A stretch of 64,000 nucleotides of DNA from assembly GCF_005116715.1 (NCBI RefSeq), contig NZ_SWCI01000002.1, forward strand, positions 62,001-126,000, in the 5' to 3' direction. Shown piece after piece: positions 1 through 8,113 of this stretch. Both the position numbers and the translations under genes were made by a program. The stretch comes from Ferrimonas sediminicola. GTDB taxonomy: Bacteria > Pseudomonadota > Gammaproteobacteria > Enterobacterales > Shewanellaceae. Within the stretch, counting starts at the first letter, position 1. Every line of letters begins with the position of its first letter. The notes under the pieces were generated by a model. The model did no database searches, had not been told where the DNA came from, and saw nothing but the letters and a program-made list of their open reading frames with translations.

Positions 1-2
1 TC

Positions 3-398
3 AAGGCCGATGACTCGCCGCAGAAGGATATGGTATGGCCGAAGATGACCGCCCTGTGGATCATCGCCTACGACGTGTGGAACTTCGTCTACGTCTACCT
101 GAACTTCCCCGCCTCCGCCTCGGCGCAGCTGATGGTGATCGTGGCGGCCACCATCCCGGCGCTGTTTATCAAGGAGGGCACCTGGCTGCAGGCCCGGGCC
201 TACACCCTGGCGGCCTGGTTCATGTTCTACTTCACCTTCACCGAGTTCTACGAGCGCAACCTGTGGATCTTCCCCAGGACCGATGTGCTGACCTACTCGC
301 TGGCGCTGCTGAGCCTGGTGCTCAATATCGCCTGTGTGGTTCAGCTGTGGGAGTTCCGTAAACAGCGACTGGCCCGGCAACAGCCCGCTGCGGCTTGA
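3..398 (+). CDS. DUF5692-like integral membrane protein (C-terminal part)
   Basis: The frame is open from the left edge of the window, so the gene starts upstream. About 131 residues are visible. Several hydrophobic segments follow a conserved-looking W-I-I-A-Y-D-V-W-N-F stretch, and the tail is basic and polar (WEFRKQRLARQ). The pattern, including I-K-E-G-T-W-L-Q followed by more membrane helices, resembles DUF5692 membrane proteins as I remember them. The family has no established function. A hairpin follows the stop. The family call is moderate; the membrane protein call is strong. Confidence 0.6.
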   Translation, partial: KADDSPQKDMVWPKMTALWIIAYDVWNFVYVYLNFPASASAQLMVIVAATIPALFIKEGTWLQARAYTLAAWFMFYFTFTEFYERNLWIFPRTDVLTYSLALLSLVLNIACVVQLWEFRKQRLARQQPAAA

Positions 399-417
399 TG
401 TTGCTTTGACCAAGAAA

Positions 418-441
418 AAGGCCGCCTGAATGGGCGGCCTT
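418..441. terminator. Hairpin between convergent genes
   Basis: A perfect 9-bp stem (AAGGCCGCC / GGCGGCCTT, 418-426 and 433-441) with a 6-nt loop lies 20 nt after the membrane-protein stop. It is followed by only a short T-run on the plus strand, while an A-run before it gives a T-run on the minus strand. It could therefore serve both convergent transcripts. Confidence 0.6.
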
Positions 442-494
442 TGTCGTGCTAATTGGAGCGGACAGAACCAAGTGCCCATCCCATAGCGGGCCCA

Positions 495-1091
495 CTAGCC
501 CTCGGCGCTGTCACCGGCGGCATCGTCCTGATAGAAGCCGTCGCGAAAGGCCTGCAGCCCCTCATGCACCAGGCCCTGGGTCAGATCCACGTTGGTGGCG
601 ATGTCGCCGTCCAACACCTGCAGCCCGTCCAGAATCCCCCTTGCCTCGTCGATCCCCCTGTCGACGGCGTCGCCAATGACACTCATAAACCCATCGAGCT
701 GCTCGTCGAAGGAGAGGCTGGCGTTCTGCCCCCGGTAGGTCTCAAAGAACTGGGTGGCAAAGTCGACGATGCGATCGGCGGTGGCCTGGGGCGAGTAATC
801 GATCCCTTGCTCCAGCCCTCTCTGGGTGGCGTTATCTCCCAGGGTGGGCGCCAGGTGCTCATCGATGGCTTCCACCGCCGCCCGATAGAGCAGGGCCAGG
901 GAGTCCTGTCCGGCGCTGAGGCTGACCTGCTCCATGGCGGCGGCCACATTGGCGTTGGCCATTGCCTTGGCGCTCTGGGCGGGGCTGTGACTCCGGGCCA
1001 CCTCGGACACCGCCTGGCCGTGATTGCCGCCGTCGTTGGGCTTGTTTCTGGCGACCTGTGAGACCTCGGCCCCGTGATTGCGAATTTCCAT
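495..1091 (-). CDS. DUF5610 domain protein
   Basis: A 198-residue soluble protein without signal peptide or membrane segment. The first 60 residues are polar and low in complexity. The rest is predicted helical and includes the motif S-P-Q-A-T-A-D-R-I-V-D-F near residue 100 followed by F-F-E-T-Y-R, which matches the DUF5610 family as I recall it. Function is unknown; the family is common in Shewanella-like bacteria. It is convergent with the preceding gene and 92 nt downstream of the MipA-like gene on the same strand. The start ATG at 1091 begins MEIRNHG. Confidence 0.6.
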   Translation of the reverse strand: MEIRNHGAEVSQVARNKPNDGGNHGQAVSEVARSHSPAQSAKAMANANVAAAMEQVSLSAGQDSLALLYRAAVEAIDEHLAPTLGDNATQRGLEQGIDYSPQATADRIVDFATQFFETYRGQNASLSFDEQLDGFMSVIGDAVDRGIDEARGILDGLQVLDGDIATNVDLTQGLVHEGLQAFRDGFYQDDAAGDSAEG

Positions 1092-1183
1092 CAGTAGTGT
1101 GCCTCAGCAAAAATGCTTCTGTTGACCCCGTTATCGGCCAAATTCCGTACCGCTTTAGTGCTGAGCCACAATCACCCGCTGGG

Positions 1184-2479
1184 TCAGAAGTGCCACTGCA
1201 GGTAGAGGGTGTTGTAGTTGCTGCCTCCCTTTATGCGGCCGAAGGCAGAGGAGGTCTCGAAGATGGAGCTGCGGTGGTGGATGCTCCAGCCAAACCACAC
1301 CCGTTCCAGCGCCGCGCTCTGGAACAGGTCTCCTAGGTTGAGATCGAGAGAAAAATCCAAGTAGTTCATTAGCTTGGATGGGCGGTATCCCTTCTCCTCC
1401 AACTCGGTACGCTCGATGTAGGTGGGGCGGCTGATGTAGGAGAGCCCCTCGGCCACACCGATGCGCCAGCGCAGCGGCCAGTTGAGGGTGTAGTAGGCCT
1501 TGATCGCCAGCACCCCTTCGTAGCTGGGCTTCTGCACCTGGGAGCTGTGGTGGTAGACCACCCCCGGGGTGAAGTAGAGGTCGATGGGCTGGTCAAACAG
1601 GGTGTCGGTCAGCGGGATGCCGTAAAACAGCGAGCTTAGCCGGTTGTTGTAGGGATCCTTCTCCCAGTCGAAATTAAGGATCTCCCCCAGGTTGGAGGGG
1701 GTACCCCAGCCGTGGGCCAGCCTCAGGTAGTGGCCCTTGAGCGGCTCCCGGGAAAAGTGCAGCCCCTGGCTGTCCGGGCTGGGGAAGAAGGCGATGCCGG
1801 CGTAGCTCTCCAGGGTGAAACGCTTGTCCAGGGTGGGCAGGTTCCCGGCGCCGTCACCCAGCATGGAGCCCTCCAGCTTACCGATAACGTAGAGGTTGCT
1901 GATCAGGTGCCAGGAGAGGGTGACTCCGGCACTGGCGCCAATGTCGGAACGACCGCCGCCGGTCTCCAGGGCGTGGTAGTGTTCCACGAACTCGCGGCTG
2001 CGCCAGTCCAGCTGCAGGGTTGGCTGAACCGTCAGGGATGGCCAGCGGTGGTCGAAGCCGTAGCGCAGGTGACCGTAGCTGCGACCGCGGCGGTCGCTGA
2101 GCAGCTCGGCGTCGATAAAGTGCCCGGGGCTCGGCATATAGCGGTAGCGGCCGCCCAGATCGAAGCTGTCCTCCTGGATGCTGTTCTGAAACTCTCGGGG
2201 GATGTCGAAGAAGCGGAAGCGGGTAAACAGGGTGGCCTGGTGCTCATCCTGCTGCCAGAGGTGATAGCCCCCTTCGAGCCCATGAAGGTAGAAGTCATCG
2301 CCGTGGACAAACATCAGCGGCAGGATGTCGGCCCCCTGGTCCACCTCGGTACGGTAGGGGATGTCGGCGTGGCGAACGCCGATGGCGATCCCCCAGTCCG
2401 GTTGGGGGCCGCTGCCGGGCACGGCCAGGACCAGGCCGCTGCTCATCAGGGCCAAAGCGCCCAATAGTTGTCTCATCAT
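1184..2479 (-). CDS. MipA/OmpV-like outer-membrane protein
   Basis: A 431-residue protein with a cleavable signal peptide (hydrophobic residues 5-19 ending L-A-V-P). The mature part is built of alternating amphipathic strands and ends in F (LYLQWHF), as expected for an outer-membrane beta-barrel. The N-terminal G-I-A-I-G-V-R-H-A-D-I-P-Y region and the C-terminal H-H-R-S-S-I-F-E-T-S-S-A-F-G motif resemble MipA/OmpV scaffold or porin-like proteins. The ligand is unknown. It is divergent from the cobalamin operon and shares its upstream region (2480-2750). Confidence 0.6.
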   Translation of the reverse strand: MMRQLLGALALMSSGLVLAVPGSGPQPDWGIAIGVRHADIPYRTEVDQGADILPLMFVHGDDFYLHGLEGGYHLWQQDEHQATLFTRFRFFDIPREFQNSIQEDSFDLGGRYRYMPSPGHFIDAELLSDRRGRSYGHLRYGFDHRWPSLTVQPTLQLDWRSREFVEHYHALETGGGRSDIGASAGVTLSWHLISNLYVIGKLEGSMLGDGAGNLPTLDKRFTLESYAGIAFFPSPDSQGLHFSREPLKGHYLRLAHGWGTPSNLGEILNFDWEKDPYNNRLSSLFYGIPLTDTLFDQPIDLYFTPGVVYHHSSQVQKPSYEGVLAIKAYYTLNWPLRWRIGVAEGLSYISRPTYIERTELEEKGYRPSKLMNYLDFSLDLNLGDLFQSAALERVWFGWSIHHRSSIFETSSAFGRIKGGSNYNTLYLQWHF

Positions 2480-2751
2480 TGGCGGATTTCGAATCTAAAC
2501 GGCTTTGATTAGACAGGATAAACCTTGTCGGCAAAAAAAATCTGGAAAAAAATTTGCTCCCCGAATCGGGCAGTGAGAGGCGGCTGCTGCCGCCCGCAAA
2601 CCCTTGTCACAGCCGGTTTAGACGTCCATACGGCCAAAGTCCGGTTGCGGACAACGGATTGACTGTAGGTTTTCACACACATTTTTCCCTCTTGAACGTG
2701 GCGTGATCTCTGGCACAATCTGTATCCGTGGCATGGCTATCATGCCGCCAA

Positions 2752-2905
2752 ACCAAGGTGCGAACGGGATTATCCCGCGCATAACAGGGAACGCGGTGAG
2801 ATTCCGCGGCTGTACCTGCAACTGTGATCAGAGCGACCCTCGAGATACCACTGGGAGACCGGGAAGGGGAGGGTTGGGATGCTGAGAGCCAGGAGACCTA
2901 CCTCG
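2752..2905 (+). promoter_or_regulatory. Cobalamin riboswitch
   Basis: The leader of btuB holds the hallmark cobalamin-riboswitch blocks in order: AAGGTGCGAACGGG near 2755, ACAGGGAACGCGGTGAGATTC at about 2783-2804, GGCTGTACCTGCAACTGTGATC at about 2809-2829, CCACTGGGAGACCGGGAAGG at about 2848-2869, and the B12 box AGCCAGGAGACCTACC at 2887-2902. It binds adenosylcobalamin and is expected to repress the 14-gene uptake and assembly operon downstream when B12 is plentiful. Confidence 0.95.
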
Positions 2906-2919
2906 GTTTGCTGATTTGA

Positions 2920-3067
2920 CTCAAGCGGGTTTCTTGAGCAGATAGCCTGAATGAACAATTTAGAGAACCAAGGCAAGTGACCGGCTTGTCCTCTGAGTCG
3001 TACCCCTCTGGCATACGTCTGTTGTATGTGTCCGATCCGCGACGATCGGGCCGACCTCTCCTAGAGA
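2920..3067 (+). other. Long structured leader between riboswitch and btuB
   Basis: About 200 nt separate the B12 box from the btuB start. Three or four short hairpins are visible: CTCAAG/CTTGAG (2920-2938), CATAC/GTATG (3012-3028), CCGATC/GATCGG (3032-3049) and CTCT/AGAG (about 3056-3067). None is followed by a clear T-run, so a simple intrinsic terminator is not evident. Control at translation initiation or through Rho is equally possible. The Shine-Dalgarno AAAGGAA precedes the ATG at 3109. Confidence 0.5.
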
Positions 3068-3108
3068 GCATTCCCGCGCTTTTAAAACTCTAACTCAAAG
3101 GAAATACC

Positions 3109-4905
3109 ATGAGTTTAAAAACGCGCTTTTCCCTGGTGGCCCTGGCTCTGGGCGCCGCCTTCTCCGCCACCGCCGCCGATGAGGTGATCGTGGTCACCGG
3201 CGACCGTTTCGATTCTGCTCCCGAGCAGCAGCTGGCGGTGGTCAACACCATCGAGCGGGTTGAGATCGAGCAGCTCAACCCCAAGTCGGTGGTCGACATC
3301 CTCGAGCGCCTGCCCGGCGTCAGCGTCACCCGCACCGGCGGCACCGGCCAGAGCGCCAGCGTCAGCGTCCGCGGCGCCAACTCCGATCACGTGCTGGTGC
3401 TGGTGGACGGGGTACGCATCAGCTCCGCCACCCTGGGCTCCGTCAGCTTCTCCAGCCTCTCCCCCGAGCAGGTGCAGCGCATCGAGGTGGTCAAGGGCCC
3501 CCGCGCCTCCGTCTGGGGTAGTGACGCCATTGGCGGGGTCATCCAGATCTTCACCCGTAAGCTGGACCAGGGACAGTGGTTCGCATCTGCCGAGGTGGGC
3601 AGCGACGCCTACCGCCGCCTGTCCGCCGGTGCCGGTGTACGCCACGGCGACGGCCGCACCAGTGTGACCCTTTCCACCGAGCAGAGCGACGGTTTCGATG
3701 CCAAGCGCGATGATGAAACCGACGACGACGGCTATGACCGGATTACCGCCGGCGTCAGTGGTGAGCAGACCCTGAACGACCGCTGGCAACTGAACTGGGC
3801 GGGTCAATACAGCACCGGAAATTATGAGTACGACAGACAGTTTGGAGGCAATGAAGCGGACTTCGACAACTTCTACTGGAGTCTGGGGACGCAGTATCAG
3901 CAGGGGGATTACACCAGCAAGGTGACGGTGGGCCAGGCGCGCGATTACAACGACAACTTCCGTGATGGCACTCCAGACCACAGCATCTACCAGACCCGTC
4001 GTGAGCAACTGAGCTGGAGCAATCAGTTTCTGGCCAGTGATATGCTGACCCTGATCGGCGGCGTCGATTACTACACCGAGTCCGTCAGCGGTGATTACGA
4101 TAAAGATGAGCGCGACGTGCTGGGCGTGTTCGCCCTGGCCCGCGTCGACCTGGACGCCTGGCTGCTGGAAGCGGTGGTGCGCTACGACGATGTGGAGAAG
4201 ATCGACGCCGAGACCTCCTACAACCTCAGCGCAGCCTACCGGTTCGGCAACGGCTGGCGCCTGAGCGCCGGCTATGGCACCGCCTTCAAGGCGCCCACCT
4301 TTAACGATCTCTACTGGCCCGGTTCCGGTAATCCCGGCCTGAGCTCCGAGACTGGCAAGAACACCGACCTGACCCTGAGCTACAACCGCGACGGCTACAA
4401 CGCCTACCTGAGCCTGTTCCGCAACGATGTCGAGGACCTGATTCAGTGGGCGCCCACCGGTGAGCAGGACGAGAACGGCTGGGACATCTGGAAGCCGGCC
4501 AACATCGCCGAAGCCAAGCTGCAGGGGGTGGAACTGGGTGTGGACTTCAGCACCTATGGCCTGGATCACCAGCTGGCCTACACCTACCTGGACGCCCAGG
4601 ATGAGACCAAGGATGAGCCACTGCTCGGTCGCAGCGAGCACGAGTTCGACTACTCCGCCGCCTACGCCTGGACCCAGTGGGACCTGCGCCTGGACTACCA
4701 CTACCAGGGCAAACGCAAAGACAAGGACGATCACTTCCTCGCCCCCTACCACCAGCTGGATCTGAGCCTGGGCTACGCCTTCGCCGACAACTGGCAAGTG
4801 CGGCTGAAGGCCAATAACCTGTTGGATGAGGAGATCGTCTCCAACGGCAACTACTTTGGCCCGGGGGCCGAGTGGTTCCTCAGCGTCAGCTATACCCAGT
4901 TCTAA
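3109..4905 (+). CDS. btuB: TonB-dependent vitamin B12 receptor BtuB
   Basis: A 598-residue outer-membrane transporter that imports cobalamin and other corrinoids using TonB energy. Residues 1-23 are a signal peptide. The TonB box D-E-V-I-V-V-T lies at 24-30, followed by the plug (V-S-V-R-G-A-N-S-D-H-V-L-V-L-V-D-G near 85-102 and I-E-V-V-K-G-P near 124) and a beta-barrel ending in aromatic F. The length matches BtuB. It is the first gene after the cobalamin riboswitch, which supports B12 rather than iron as substrate. A GC-rich hairpin separates it from the ATPase gene. Confidence 0.92.
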   Translation: MSLKTRFSLVALALGAAFSATAADEVIVVTGDRFDSAPEQQLAVVNTIERVEIEQLNPKSVVDILERLPGVSVTRTGGTGQSASVSVRGANSDHVLVLVDGVRISSATLGSVSFSSLSPEQVQRIEVVKGPRASVWGSDAIGGVIQIFTRKLDQGQWFASAEVGSDAYRRLSAGAGVRHGDGRTSVTLSTEQSDGFDAKRDDETDDDGYDRITAGVSGEQTLNDRWQLNWAGQYSTGNYEYDRQFGGNEADFDNFYWSLGTQYQQGDYTSKVTVGQARDYNDNFRDGTPDHSIYQTRREQLSWSNQFLASDMLTLIGGVDYYTESVSGDYDKDERDVLGVFALARVDLDAWLLEAVVRYDDVEKIDAETSYNLSAAYRFGNGWRLSAGYGTAFKAPTFNDLYWPGSGNPGLSSETGKNTDLTLSYNRDGYNAYLSLFRNDVEDLIQWAPTGEQDENGWDIWKPANIAEAKLQGVELGVDFSTYGLDHQLAYTYLDAQDETKDEPLLGRSEHEFDYSAAYAWTQWDLRLDYHYQGKRKDKDDHFLAPYHQLDLSLGYAFADNWQVRLKANNLLDEEIVSNGNYFGPGAEWFLSVSYTQF

Positions 4906-4912
4906 CCCAACC

Positions 4913-4933
4913 GCGGGCCGCCTGGCGGCCCGC
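4913..4933 (+). other. Intercistronic hairpin before the ABC ATPase gene
   Basis: A perfect 8-bp GC stem (GCGGGCCG / CGGCCCGC) with a CCTGG loop lies between btuB and the next gene, directly before that gene's Shine-Dalgarno GGAGG (4935-4939). There is no T-run, so it is not a classical terminator. It could protect the btuB message 3' end or tune expression between receptor and transporter. Confidence 0.5.
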
Positions 4934-4946
4934 CGGAGGCAGCGCC

Positions 4947-5780
4947 ATGTTTAAGGCATTTGACGACACCCCGCGTAACCCCCAACCGCCGCTGCAACTG
5001 GAGGTGGAGAACCTGGGGTGGGGCGACGGCCGCCGCAGCATACTCTCCGGAGTCAGCTTCAACCTATTCCAGGGAGAGTTTGTCGGTCTGCTGGGGCCTA
5101 ACGGGGTGGGCAAATCTACCCTGCTGCGCTGCCTCTACCGCTTCCTTGAGCCCACCAGCGGTCGGGTGTTGCTGGGGGGCCAGGATACCAGGACCATGAG
5201 TCGCCGCCAGTTCGCCCGCCAGGTGGCGGTGGTGACCCAGCACCTGCCCAGCGGATTTTCGATGACCGTGCGTCAATTTCTGACCACCGGATTGCTGGCC
5301 CACAGCAGCTGGTGGCAACGGCTGGACCGCCGCCAGGAGCGGATGCAGATCGATGAGATGCTGGAGCGGGTGCAACTGACCGAGATGGCCGACCGCCACT
5401 TCGAGCTGCTCTCCGGCGGCGAGCGCCAACGGGTGCTGATCGCCCGGGCCCTGCTGCAGCAGCCCAGGCTGCTGCTGCTGGACGAGCCCACCAACCACCT
5501 GGATATCCGTTATCAAATTGACACCCTCAAGCTGCTGCGTGGCTTGGGGGTGACGGTGATCGCCTCCATTCACGACCTCAACCTGGCCAGCGCCTACTGC
5601 GATCGCCTGCTGCTGCTGCACCAGGGGCGGCTGGCGGCCTTCGGCGAGCCGGGACAGGTGATGACCCAGGAGCAGATCGCCCGGATCTATGGCGTCGATG
5701 CCCGCATCGATCCCCACCCGCAGGGGACCCACCCCAGAATTACCTTCGATTACCACAATGGCGACTATGTCTTTGCTTAA
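4947..5780 (+). CDS. btuD: Cobalamin ABC transporter ATPase (BtuD/FecE type)
   Basis: A 277-residue ATP-binding subunit for corrinoid import across the inner membrane. Walker A G-P-N-G-V-G-K-S is near residue 51, signature L-S-G-G-E-R-Q-R-V near 155, Walker B L-L-L-D-E-P-T-N-H-L-D near 177, and a switch His (S-I-H-D-L-N) near 210. The frame extends upstream, but the ATG at 4947 has a GGAGG 7 nt before it and is chosen. The stop overlaps the permease start. Family membership (FecCD-associated ATPases) is certain; B12 specificity comes from the operon. Confidence 0.9.
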   Translation: MFKAFDDTPRNPQPPLQLEVENLGWGDGRRSILSGVSFNLFQGEFVGLLGPNGVGKSTLLRCLYRFLEPTSGRVLLGGQDTRTMSRRQFARQVAVVTQHLPSGFSMTVRQFLTTGLLAHSSWWQRLDRRQERMQIDEMLERVQLTEMADRHFELLSGGERQRVLIARALLQQPRLLLLDEPTNHLDIRYQIDTLKLLRGLGVTVIASIHDLNLASAYCDRLLLLHQGRLAAFGEPGQVMTQEQIARIYGVDARIDPHPQGTHPRITFDYHNGDYVFA

Positions 5781-6765
5781 ACCCGGGCAGCTGATGCTGC
5801 TGCTTTTGCCCCTTCTGCTGATCTCCCCGCTGGTGGCGGTGGCCACCGGCGCCGCCGACATCGCGCCCTATGACGTGGCTCAGGCCATCGGCCGCGCCCT
5901 GAGCGGCGCACCCGCCCAGGGGCTGGCGGACCGCATCATCATCGAGCTGCGACTGCCCCGGGTGCTGCTGGCCATGCTCTGTGGTGCCGGCCTGGCGGTG
6001 TCCGGCTCGGTGCTGCAGAGTGTCACCCGCAACCCCCTGGCCGATCCCTACCTGTTTGGCATCTCCGCCGGTTCCACCCTGGGGGCGGTATTGGCCCTGA
6101 CCCTGGGGCTGGCCGGACTGGGCCTGCCCGTGTGCGCCTTCCTGGGGTCGCTGATCGCGGTGTTCGTGGTGATGGTGATGGCCAGGGACGGCCAGGTCGA
6201 GGGGCTGATCCTCGCCGGGGTCGCCATCTCCTTCCTGCTCTCCTCCCTGGCCAACCTGGCGCTCTACTTCGGCGACAGCCAGGCGATCCAGGCGGTGCTG
6301 TTCTGGAACCTGGGCAGCTTCAGCCGTGCCAGCTGGGGCACCCTGTGGATCCCCGCGACCGTGGTGCTCAGTGCCCTGGTGATCATCCATCAGTTTCAGC
6401 GGCCACTGCAGGCGCTGATGGCCGGCGATGAGAGCGCCCACACCCAGGGGGTGGCGGTGGTGCCGCTGCGCCTGGGGATGCTGCTGCTCACCGCGCTGAT
6501 CACCGCCTCCCTGGTGGCCTACTGCGGCGGCATCGGCTTCGTCGGGCTGATGGTGCCCCACATCGTGCGGATGCTCATCGGCGCGGCCAGCGGTGCCACC
6601 ATAGCGGCCACCGCCGCCTTCGGGGCGGTGATGATGGTGTGGGTGGATCTCCTCTCCCGGCAACTGCTGGGCAACCAGGAGCTGCCGGTGGGGGTGGTGA
6701 CCGCCATCCTCGGCAGCGGCTTCTTTATCGCGCTGCTGGTGAACCGCCGCAGGAGAATGGCATGA
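5758..6765 (+). CDS. btuC: Cobalamin ABC transporter permease (BtuC/FecCD family)
   Basis: A polytopic permease of about 335 residues with roughly ten hydrophobic segments. It has FecCD-family signatures: R-L-P-R-V-L-L-A-M-L-C-G-A-G-L-A-V-S-G near 60-80, N-P-L-A-D-P-Y-L-F-G-I-S-A-G-S near 90-104, and G-G-I-G-F-V-G-L-M-V-P-H near 265. ATG at 5758 and ATG at 5767 are both possible starts; both overlap the ATPase gene, implying translational coupling. The stop overlaps the cobU start (ATGA). It pairs with the preceding ATPase and with BtuF two genes on. Confidence 0.9.
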   Translation: MATMSLLKPGQLMLLLLPLLLISPLVAVATGAADIAPYDVAQAIGRALSGAPAQGLADRIIIELRLPRVLLAMLCGAGLAVSGSVLQSVTRNPLADPYLFGISAGSTLGAVLALTLGLAGLGLPVCAFLGSLIAVFVVMVMARDGQVEGLILAGVAISFLLSSLANLALYFGDSQAIQAVLFWNLGSFSRASWGTLWIPATVVLSALVIIHQFQRPLQALMAGDESAHTQGVAVVPLRLGMLLLTALITASLVAYCGGIGFVGLMVPHIVRMLIGAASGATIAATAAFGAVMMVWVDLLSRQLLGNQELPVGVVTAILGSGFFIALLVNRRRRMA

Positions 6766-7283
6766 AACAACTGATTAGCGGCGGAGCCCGTTCGGGCAAG
6801 AGCGCCCTGGCCCAGGCGCGGGCCCTCCAGTGGCAGCAGCAGACTGGCGGCAGGGTGGTGGTGGTGGCCACCGCCACCGCCGAGGGCGACGAGATGGCGG
6901 CGCGCATCGCCCATCACCAGGCCCACCGTCCCGACTCCTGGCAGCTGGTGGAAGCGCCGACCAACCTGGCGCAGACCCTGGCCAAGTACAGCGATGGTAA
7001 TACCCTGGTACTGGTGGACTGCCTGACCCTGTGGCTGGCCAACGAGCTGTTCGGCGGTAACTGGCCCAGGGAGAAGGCGGCGCTGCTGGAGACTCTGCCC
7101 GGCCTGCCCGGGCCACTGATCCTCATCGGCAACGAGGTGGGGCAGGGGGTGGTGCCCCTGGGTGAGGGTAACCGCCGTTTCGTCGACGAGTGCGGCTGGC
7201 TGCAGCAGCACCTGTCCCCGCGGATGGACCGGGTAACCCTGACCATCGCCGGTCTGCCCCTGGAACTGAAGGAGCGGTCATGA
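6762..7283 (+). CDS. cobU: Adenosylcobinamide kinase / guanylyltransferase CobU (copy 1)
   Basis: A 173-residue bifunctional enzyme that phosphorylates adenosylcobinamide and then attaches GMP to give AdoCbi-GDP. P-loop G-G-A-R-S-G-K-S lies at residues 5-12. The H-H pair in R-I-A-H-H-Q-A-H-R-P holds the histidine that forms the guanylyl intermediate in CobU. D-C-L-T-L-W-L-A-N and N-E-V-G-Q-G-V-V-P are also family motifs. It starts at an ATGA overlap with btuC, with AGGAGA just upstream. A second cobU lies one gene downstream. Confidence 0.9.
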   Translation: MKQLISGGARSGKSALAQARALQWQQQTGGRVVVVATATAEGDEMAARIAHHQAHRPDSWQLVEAPTNLAQTLAKYSDGNTLVLVDCLTLWLANELFGGNWPREKAALLETLPGLPGPLILIGNEVGQGVVPLGEGNRRFVDECGWLQQHLSPRMDRVTLTIAGLPLELKERS

Positions 7284-8113
7284 GAACCCTGTTGCTGCTG
7301 ATGCTGCTGATGCTGCTGATGCTGCTGGCACCGTCGGCAGAGGCGATGCGGCTGGTGGTGCTCTCGCCCCACTCGGTGGAGATGGTGTATGAGCTGGGGG
7401 CCGGAGACGAGATCCTGGCCACCGTCGATTACGCCGACTACCCGGAGGCGGCCAGGGCGATCCCCCGCATCGGCCGCCACGACCACCTCAACCTGGAGCG
7501 CCTGCTGGAGCTGCAGCCAGAGCTGGTAGTGCTCTCCTTCGACGACACCTCCGACGCCATACTGGCGCGGCTGAACGCATTGGGGGTGCCGCTGTTTGAC
7601 ACCGGCGTGACCAGCGTCGATCAGGTGGCGGATCGCCTGCAGGCGCTGGGCGCCGCCATCGGCCGCCCTGCGCAAGGGCAGAGCAGTGCCCGCCAGTTCC
7701 GCGAGCGTCTGGCCCGGCTCAGACAGCAGTACCGCCACAGAACCCGGGTGAAGGTGTTCTACCAGGTGTGGCCGGAGCCGCTGACCACGGTCTCCGGCGG
7801 CTGGATGAACGGCATCCTGGCCGATTGCGGTGCCGACAACATCTTCGCCGACGGCGTGGCCGCCTACCCCCAGGTGGCCATGGAGCAGGTGCTGATGCGC
7901 ATGCCGGAGCTGATCATCAAGCCCTTCGCTCACGGCGGCCGCAACCAGCAGGCGGTGGCCTGGGACAGCTGGCCCGAGATCCCGGCGGTCAAGCATGGCC
8001 ACCTGGCCCAGATCGACGGGGACCTGCTCCACCGCACCGGTCCGAGGGTGCTGGAGGGGATGGCCAGGGTGTGTCAGCTGGTCGAACAGGTACGCCAGGA
8101 GCCGGTGCGATGA
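7280..8113 (+). CDS. btuF: Periplasmic corrinoid-binding protein (BtuF-like)
   Basis: A 277-residue substrate-binding protein of the class III (BtuF/FhuD) fold that feeds the BtuCD transporter. It has a signal peptide ending S-A-E-A at about residue 22, then two lobes with the family opening L-S-P-H-S-V-E-M-V-Y-E-L-G-A and L-L-E-L-Q-P-E-L-V-V. It starts at an ATGA overlap with cobU copy 1. The signal peptide is coded by an almost perfect 9-nt tandem repeat (7295-7327), listed separately. It sits oddly between two cobU genes. Confidence 0.88.
   Translation: MRTLLLLMLLMLLMLLAPSAEAMRLVVLSPHSVEMVYELGAGDEILATVDYADYPEAARAIPRIGRHDHLNLERLLELQPELVVLSFDDTSDAILARLNALGVPLFDTGVTSVDQVADRLQALGAAIGRPAQGQSSARQFRERLARLRQQYRHRTRVKVFYQVWPEPLTTVSGGWMNGILADCGADNIFADGVAAYPQVAMEQVLMRMPELIIKPFAHGGRNQQAVAWDSWPEIPAVKHGHLAQIDGDLLHRTGPRVLEGMARVCQLVEQVRQEPVR
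7295..7327 (+). repeat. 9-nt tandem repeat in btuF signal-peptide region
   Basis: CTGCTGATG is repeated three times, then CTGCTG (7295-7327), coding L-L-M-L-L-M-L-L-M-L-L. Repeat gain or loss would keep the frame and change only the length of the hydrophobic core of the signal peptide. Confidence 0.85.

Noticed and set aside
3115-4797. A 560-codon open frame antisense to btuB
   Set aside because: It exactly shadows btuB, has no ribosome-binding site, is dominated by Val/Gly/Ala/Gln, and is explained by the GC-rich codon pattern of the sense gene.
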